From contig OZ244031.1 in NCBI GenBank assembly GCA_965215045.1, positions 992,001-1,056,000 of the forward strand: a DNA stretch of 64,000 nt. The letters are read 5' to 3'. The translations under genes and the position numbers were made by a program. The notes under the pieces were generated by a model. That model made no database searches. It worked only from the letters and a program-made list of their open reading frames with translations, and was not told where the DNA came from. Shown here piece by piece: positions 59,321-64,000 of this stretch; the stretch's first letter is position 1; the number at the start of each line of letters is the position of its first letter. The stretch comes from G965215045 sp965215045 (lineage in GTDB: Bacteria; Pseudomonadota; Gammaproteobacteria; JABABF01).

Positions 59321-60429
59321 GAGGCTGCTTGCAGTTCCGCCAGGGGCACAACACGGGTAACGGGGTCCACGTAATCTTCCCGGGCACCGATCCAGCGAAA
59401 AACGATCAGCCCGCAATGATGCCCGGCGGTACTGAGCCAGTTCGGCAGACCGGGGTCCCGGTGCGCCAGCACCATGCGCACGCTGCCATCCTTCTCGTAC
59501 TGCGCCAGGTACTTGTTGGTGTGAATGCGGTGGTAGCGGTAGTCCAGGGACTCCATCCAGTAATTGCAGATCTGCAGGTTCCAGTTCTCGCATTCCGGGA
59601 TGCGCGGCACTTCGACCAGCAGTGCCTCGTCTTCCTCCAGTTTCCAGAAGGAATTGTAATAACGGATGTTCGGGTCGCCGCCCACGCGCTGGCACATTTC
59701 CTGGTCTTCGGCGGGCAACTGGTTGGGATGTGCCTGGTAGCGGCTCGCCCATTCGCAGAACAACTCCACCGTGGCGTCAAAGAATTTACCCGCGGTGCGC
59801 AGATTGCGCACGAATTCCTCCTCTTCCAGGGGACGCGGTGCGGGCCCGCTGTCCAGGCACTCGATCTCCAGTTCGGCCAGCTGCTCCTGCTCCCGGACGG
59901 CGAAGGTCTGGCGGATCAGCAGGGCCTGCGTGCTGTCCTCCATCGGCAACCAGTTCCCGGGATGTTTCTTCTTGCTGATGATCAACTCGAAACTGCCATC
60001 CGCTGCCACTTCCATCCGGGTGCTGTCTAAGAAACCGGTGGCCTTCATGGTCTTGTCTTCCGCGTAGTTGCTGCCCTGGGTCAGGAAACCCAGGTAGTGC
60101 ACGGTGTTGCGCTGACCGCGCAAGCGGTACTCGCGCTCGCTGCTGAGGGCGCATTTCTGGTAGCAGTTGTCGGGGTTGTCGCCGCCGTACTTGATGATCT
60201 CATCACAGGGCCGGTAGATCACCGGGAAATCGGGGTCGTTGAATTCGACGAAAGTCTCCAGGGAAGAGCGCATGACGCGCGCCAGGTAGCGGAAACCCTC
60301 GGCGCGGTCCAGCCCGTTCTTGGGCGTCTCCTCCGCCAGCACGTGGCGGCCCGCCCGCAGCAGCTGCTGGCAGAACTCCTCCCATGCGGCAACGCTGCTG
60401 TCATCCGCCTGTTGTTTGTCTTGACTCAT
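59317..60429 (-). CDS. DUF1214 domain-containing protein
   Basis: 370 residues from the ATG at 60429, which has GGGGG at proper distance; two earlier in-frame starts are too close to it or lack one. The sequence has the DUF1214 features: VIYRPCDEIIKYGGDNPDN early, FELIISKKKHPGNWLPMEDSTQALLIRQTF in the middle and a late TAGHHCGLIVFRWIG. The function of DUF1214 proteins is unknown; they are frequent in genomes that degrade steroids or hydrocarbons. It sits between a SnoaL-like gene and a sulfotransferase in one operon. Confidence 0.78.
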   Translation of the reverse strand: MSQDKQQADDSSVAAWEEFCQQLLRAGRHVLAEETPKNGLDRAEGFRYLARVMRSSLETFVEFNDPDFPVIYRPCDEIIKYGGDNPDNCYQKCALSSEREYRLRGQRNTVHYLGFLTQGSNYAEDKTMKATGFLDSTRMEVAADGSFELIISKKKHPGNWLPMEDSTQALLIRQTFAVREQEQLAELEIECLDSGPAPRPLEEEEFVRNLRTAGKFFDATVELFCEWASRYQAHPNQLPAEDQEMCQRVGGDPNIRYYNSFWKLEEDEALLVEVPRIPECENWNLQICNYWMESLDYRYHRIHTNKYLAQYEKDGSVRMVLAHRDPGLPNWLSTAGHHCGLIVFRWIGAREDYVDPVTRVVPLAELQAAS

Positions 60430-60479
60430 GATCATGTGCCCCCGGTTGTGTCGTGCATTATAAAAGCTCGGCCTGCATT

Positions 60480-60911
60480 TCACTGGCCCCCGGCGGGTGC
60501 GCCCAGCGGCTGAATGTGCAGGCGGCGCAGCTCCGTGTGCAGGATGCGCCAGCCGTCGTCCTCGCGTCGGTACTGGTCGTAGTAATGCCCGTAGCCGCGG
60601 AAATGCTGTTCGCCCATCTGCACGTAATCCATCATCGCCCAGATACCCGTGGCCCGGGTTGCGGAGAGCAGTTGAATCTCCGGCGTATGGCCGTGGTGCA
60701 CGGTGACAGCGTCTTTGAGCATCTCGCGCATGACACTGACGATTTCATCACCGCTGTGAAACAGCACTTCCGGGTGCGGCCCCCGGAACACCCCGCTGAA
60801 GTCATCGCAGAACACTTGGCGCCATTCATCCCAGCATTTTTCGTCCATGAGCCGGAAGTAACGCGCCTTCAATTGCCGGAGTGCCTCGATTTCCAGCAGT
60901 TCTGAAGTCAT
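60480..60911 (-). CDS. SnoaL-like (NTF2-superfamily) protein
   Basis: 143 residues. EIEALRQLKARYFRLMDEKCWDEWRQVFCDDF is the SnoaL_4/LinA-type opening with the helix-Asp-W-F pattern, followed by the H-rich VTVHHGHTPEI and GHYYDQYRREDDGWRI. Members are isomerases, dehydratases or hydrolases on ring compounds, or of unknown function. First gene of the leftward SnoaL-DUF1214-sulfotransferase set. Confidence 0.8.
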   Translation of the reverse strand: MTSELLEIEALRQLKARYFRLMDEKCWDEWRQVFCDDFSGVFRGPHPEVLFHSGDEIVSVMREMLKDAVTVHHGHTPEIQLLSATRATGIWAMMDYVQMGEQHFRGYGHYYDQYRREDDGWRILHTELRRLHIQPLGAPAGGQ

Positions 60912-60997
60912 GCGCCGTTCCCCTTTCAGTTAAAATAGGTCCGTTTTTCATCTCTCTCTACGGAAAGAGACTCAAGCCCGGACCCTTATCCCCAGAC

Positions 60998-63112
60998 ATG
61001 CGCAGTATACGATTTTTGCTGTTGTTACCGGCCCTGTGCCTGGCGGCTTGCGGCGGCGGTGGCAGCAGCGAGGAGCCCGCACCCATTCGCCTGCCGGCAC
61101 AGGCGGACCTGGCCCCGGCTGCCCTGGAGCTGGCGCGGGGCGACCGGGTGCAAAGCCTGCAAATCAGTCCCGCGGGTACCCTGGCCCTCGCCGCCCGGAT
61201 CGCACTGCCGGAGACAGTGCAATTGCAGCTGGCGGAGGCCGAAGACGGCACCAGTGCCCAGCTGTTGCTGGCGGCGGGCGCGGACTCACGCTTGCTGCAT
61301 CTGACCGGCCTGCCCGATGCCCCCCGTTTACAGGGCGACTTGGCCCTGCCCGGGGCGCGGGACCTGGAAAGTGCCGACGCTTCCGTCTACGTGCTCAGTG
61401 CCTCCACCTTGCACCAGGTGTCCGGCGATGTGCTGATGCGGAGTATCGCCCTGCCCACCGGCAGTGCCCGCTCCCTGGCCCTGTCGGGTGCTTATGCGTA
61501 TATCGCCGCCGGGGCGGACGGCCTGCTGACCGTGGACCTGGATGTCGTGGCCCCGGAACCCATCTCCGCCAACACGGCCACCGCCGCCATCGTCGAGGAT
61601 GTGGCGGTGGCCGGCGACTTTCTCTACACGGCCGAGGGGGTGAGCGGCCTGGGCGTGTTCGACATCAGCGAGGGTGACGCCATCGTCGACCTGGGCAATT
61701 TCAATTTGCTCGACTGCCTGTTGGACAGCGGGGTGCGGGCGGTGAAGGTGCTGGTGCGGGACAACCTGCATTATCTCTACCTGGAGCAGCCCCGGGGCCT
61801 GGCCCGGGTGGCGGTATTCGACGCCGGGCTCCGGGGGCAGCAGAGCATCATTGTCCAGGTGAGTGGCCTGGCACAGCGCCTGAGTTGCCAGGTGTTGCCC
61901 TTTGCGCTGCAGGACATGGAACTGGCCGATGACGGCACCGAAGCCTGGCTGGGCGGGAATTGCTGCGGCGGTGTGTACGCCCTGGCGGCGGCGCAGCGGG
62001 CGCCGTTGAGACCGCAGGTGCAGGGCCTGTTGCCGCGGCTGCCGCGGGTCCCGGGGCCGTCGGGGCGCATCTACAGTGCGGACCCGGACCGGCACCGGTT
62101 GCAGGTTTCGAACTACGGGAGCACGACCACGACACGCACCGCAGCGAGCGGCGTGGTGCCCGTGTCCGGGACCGGCCTGCAACTGTTGGGGGAGGACGCT
62201 TATGTCGTCCATCCCGGCGGCGTGGTGCGGGTGGGCGATGTCGGCACACAGCCGCAAAAGACCGCGGAATACCTGCGCCCCGGTCTCAGCGTCATCGCCG
62301 CGAATACCGCCCCTGCGGTGCCCGGCCTCTACGCGGGTTTTGACAGCGGTGCGCGGCTGGAACTCTGGCGGCCCGGCACCAGAACCTACACCGTGGTCTC
62401 CACCAGCACCGAATTCATCGCCGGCCCCAGCACTTCCACCATGACCCTGCCCGGGGTCGGGGCACTGCTGTTTGCGGCGGGTGCCCTGTTCGTGGCCGAC
62501 AGCACGGGGCATGTCCAGGTATTGCGGGAGGCGGGCACCGCACAGCTGCGGGCGTTCGCCTTGACCCGGGACTGCGGCCTGGACGGGTCCGGCAGACCCT
62601 GTATCCGGCTTCCCGGGCCCGTGCGCGCACTGGCGTACCGCAGCCCGCACCTGTACGCGGGAGGACGGGACGGCAGCGTGCATGTATTGCGGGTCAGTAC
62701 CGATGCCCTGACGATCGCCGCGCGGCTGCAAGTGAGCACGCCCGGGCCGGGGGAAGAGGGTATTGCCGACATCGTGCTGGGTGGAAATTTCGCCTACGTG
62801 GCAGCTTATGGTGCCGGCATCCACGTGCTCGACATCAGCGCGCCCAGCGCACCGCGCTTAGAGCCGCCGGTACTGCGACCGGAACCGGCCGCCTTCGACC
62901 TGGCCCTGTGGGGCGGCCTGCTCTATGTGGCGGCCGGCAGCAGCGTAGAGGTCTACGAGCTGGGCGACCCGGCGGTGCCCGTGCACTTGCCGGCACTGCG
63001 CGTGCCGGGCTTCGCTTTCACGATTGCCGTGAGTGCCGGGGCCCTGCACATCCTGGAACGGTACGGGTGGCGGGATTACTACCGGGTGCTGGCACCCAGG
63101 CCGCAACCCTGA
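60998..63112 (+). CDS. Lipoprotein with LVIVD-type beta-propeller repeats
   Basis: 704 residues from the ATG at 60998. A lipoprotein signal is clear: RSIRFLLLLPALCLAAC with Cys18 after L-A-A, then GGGGSS. The mature part repeats a blade motif of the LVIVD kind: SGAYAYIAAGADGLLTVDLD, GDFLYTAEGVSGLGVFDIS, GNFAYVAAYGAGIHVLDIS and GGLLYVAAGSSVEVYELG. Such propellers are surface or periplasmic and bind unknown ligands. The earlier open frame to 60881 is not the start; the ribosome-binding site before 60998 is weak. It stands alone, divergent from the SnoaL operon. Confidence 0.82.
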   Translation: MRSIRFLLLLPALCLAACGGGGSSEEPAPIRLPAQADLAPAALELARGDRVQSLQISPAGTLALAARIALPETVQLQLAEAEDGTSAQLLLAAGADSRLLHLTGLPDAPRLQGDLALPGARDLESADASVYVLSASTLHQVSGDVLMRSIALPTGSARSLALSGAYAYIAAGADGLLTVDLDVVAPEPISANTATAAIVEDVAVAGDFLYTAEGVSGLGVFDISEGDAIVDLGNFNLLDCLLDSGVRAVKVLVRDNLHYLYLEQPRGLARVAVFDAGLRGQQSIIVQVSGLAQRLSCQVLPFALQDMELADDGTEAWLGGNCCGGVYALAAAQRAPLRPQVQGLLPRLPRVPGPSGRIYSADPDRHRLQVSNYGSTTTTRTAASGVVPVSGTGLQLLGEDAYVVHPGGVVRVGDVGTQPQKTAEYLRPGLSVIAANTAPAVPGLYAGFDSGARLELWRPGTRTYTVVSTSTEFIAGPSTSTMTLPGVGALLFAAGALFVADSTGHVQVLREAGTAQLRAFALTRDCGLDGSGRPCIRLPGPVRALAYRSPHLYAGGRDGSVHVLRVSTDALTIAARLQVSTPGPGEEGIADIVLGGNFAYVAAYGAGIHVLDISAPSAPRLEPPVLRPEPAAFDLALWGGLLYVAAGSSVEVYELGDPAVPVHLPALRVPGFAFTIAVSAGALHILERYGWRDYYRVLAPRPQP

Positions 63113-63395
63113 GAGTGCGCGGCTCTCGGCTTTTTTCTGCCCCCTCCCTCGCGCCCCGGCTTCCCCCCGCTCTACCCTCCGGCATCCTCTCCCGCCCCGC
63201 GCTTTATTCTCTCCCCGCCCCGCGCTTTATTCTCTCCCCGCCCCGCGCTTTATTCTCTCCCCGCTTTTTTCTCTCCCCGCCCCGCGCTTTTTTCTCTCCC
63301 CGGCTCTCTCCCCCGAAGCAGTGTGCCCTGGGGCAGCCCGCCGCAGAGTATAGAATGGGGCACCTGGTTTCAATACACTCATACACTGGGGGGGC
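63113..63395. repeat. Intergenic pyrimidine-rich 23-bp tandem repeat
   Basis: GCTTTATTCTCTCCCCGCCC recurs at 63201, 63224, 63247, a degenerate 63263 and 63286, with a period of 23. The rest of the 283-base gap is CT-rich. It may contain the terminator of the lipoprotein gene. The alcohol dehydrogenase promoter is not obvious. Confidence 0.8.
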
Positions 63396-64000
63396 ATGTC
63401 CATGCGAGCGGCAGTACTGGAAAAATCCGGCGGCGAAATCAATATTTACGATGATGTGCAGATCATCGACCCGCGCCCGGGAGAAGTGCGGGTGCGGGTG
63501 CACTACTGCGGTGTCTGCCATTCCGACCTCAGTGTTGTCAACGGCACTTTTCCGGTCGAGGAGCCGATCATCCTGGGACACGAGGCCGCCGGGGTGGTCG
63601 ACAAGTTGGGTGCCGGGGTCACGCACCTGGCACCGGGCGACCCGGTGGTGCTGACGCCCACTCCGCCCTGCGGACACTGTTATTTTTGCCAGCGCGGCGA
63701 ACGCAGCCTGTGCGTGGACAATATCAGTATGGCGATCAACGCGCTTCCCGACGGCGAGACCGGCCTGTCGCGCAACGGCCAGCGCGTCATGCGGGGCGTC
63801 AGCGTCGGTGCCTTTGCCGAGTACGTAGTGACCCAGGCCAGCGGTGCGATCAAGATCCCCGAAGACGTGCCCCTGGACACGATCTGCGTCATCGGTTGCG
63901 CTCTGCAGACCGGGGTCGGCGCGGTGTTCAATATCGCCGAGATGGAAGAGGGGGCGACGGTACTGGTGCTGGGCCTGGGCGGCATCGGTCAGGCGGTGGT
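63396..64000 (+). CDS. Zinc-dependent alcohol dehydrogenase, N-terminal part
   Basis: The gene runs off the window; 201 residues are visible from the ATG at 63396, or 199 from a second ATG at 63402. Catalytic-zinc residues C41-H42 (GVCHSD) and H62-E63 (LGHEAAGVV), structural-zinc cysteines C92, C95, C98 and C106, and the nucleotide start LGLGGIGQAVV mark a medium-chain dehydrogenase (class III/Zn type). It oxidises an alcohol or reduces an aldehyde with NAD(P). The G-rich site before the ATG is a strong ribosome-binding site. Confidence 0.9.
   Translation, partial: MSMRAAVLEKSGGEINIYDDVQIIDPRPGEVRVRVHYCGVCHSDLSVVNGTFPVEEPIILGHEAAGVVDKLGAGVTHLAPGDPVVLTPTPPCGHCYFCQRGERSLCVDNISMAINALPDGETGLSRNGQRVMRGVSVGAFAEYVVTQASGAIKIPEDVPLDTICVIGCALQTGVGAVFNIAEMEEGATVLVLGLGGIGQAV

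Noticed and set aside
60881..60997. Earlier start of the lipoprotein gene
   Set aside because: The lipobox and signal peptide start at 60998; the upstream part overlaps the SnoaL gene start.
1..64000. tRNA or rRNA genes
   Set aside because: I saw no segment with tRNA consensus boxes and CCA-type ends, and no rRNA-like sequence. A covariance-model scan would be needed to exclude small RNAs.
1..64000. Insertion sequence or prophage
   Set aside because: No transposase, integrase or phage structural gene is visible; the only transfer signs are in the priA-argS island.

Overview
The window is about 64 kb of high-GC DNA, by eye well above 60 percent, and it carries the chromosomal replication origin of a gammaproteobacterium. 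The order parB-parA-rsmG-mnmG-mnmE-yidC-yidD-rnpA-rpmH / oriC / dnaA-dnaN-recF-gyrB, then plsC-glyS-glyQ, is the origin order known from Pseudomonas-type gammaproteobacteria. The order priA-argS-SPOR-hslV-hslU is also typical of that class. The catabolic gene set (Rieske oxygenases, P450, DUF1214, SnoaL, sulfotransferase, TorF porin, DUF3604) suggests a free-living or symbiotic, probably aquatic, proteobacterium. I cannot name a genus.

Layout. 1-9 kb: the priA start, a lower-GC island between priA and argS (DUF5131 protein, a DUF2857-like protein with a short upstream ORF, and a type II restriction-modification pair), then argS-SPOR-hslVU-ubiE. 9-13 kb: a leftward catabolic operon (acetoacetate decarboxylase-like, SDR, amidohydrolase, KshA-like Rieske oxygenase). 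13-19 kb: one very large glycosyltransferase built from two tandem GT25-like plus GT2 units and ending in a 25-G tract, facing ugd and cobO. 19-24 kb: two tandem near-identical Rieske alpha subunits, one beta subunit and a DUF3604 exported protein. 24-41 kb: partition genes, tRNA-modification genes, oriC and the dnaA-gyrB operon, with two perfect parS sites inside recF. 41-46 kb: plsC and glyQS, separated by two large tandem repeat arrays. 46-53.6 kb: P450 plus cupin, and the def-fmt-rsmB-trkA-trkH operon. 54-64 kb: dprA, a TorF porin with a PII protein, dgkA, a tyrosine phosphatase, a sulfotransferase/DUF1214/SnoaL operon, a lipoprotein beta-propeller and the start of a zinc alcohol dehydrogenase.

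The most striking property is repeat expansion around the replication and partition genes. There is a 36-bp array and an 80-bp array in oriC, a DnaA whose linker domain has grown to about 220 residues by in-frame duplication, an 18-bp array in the ParA tail, a 62-64-bp array that looks derived from the 3' end of plsC, and a 68-69-bp hairpin array where gmhB would sit in Pseudomonas. Homopolymer, tetranucleotide and gene-scale duplications (glycosyltransferase, Rieske alpha) belong to the same picture. All gene calls come from reading the sequence and protein motifs; no database search was run.
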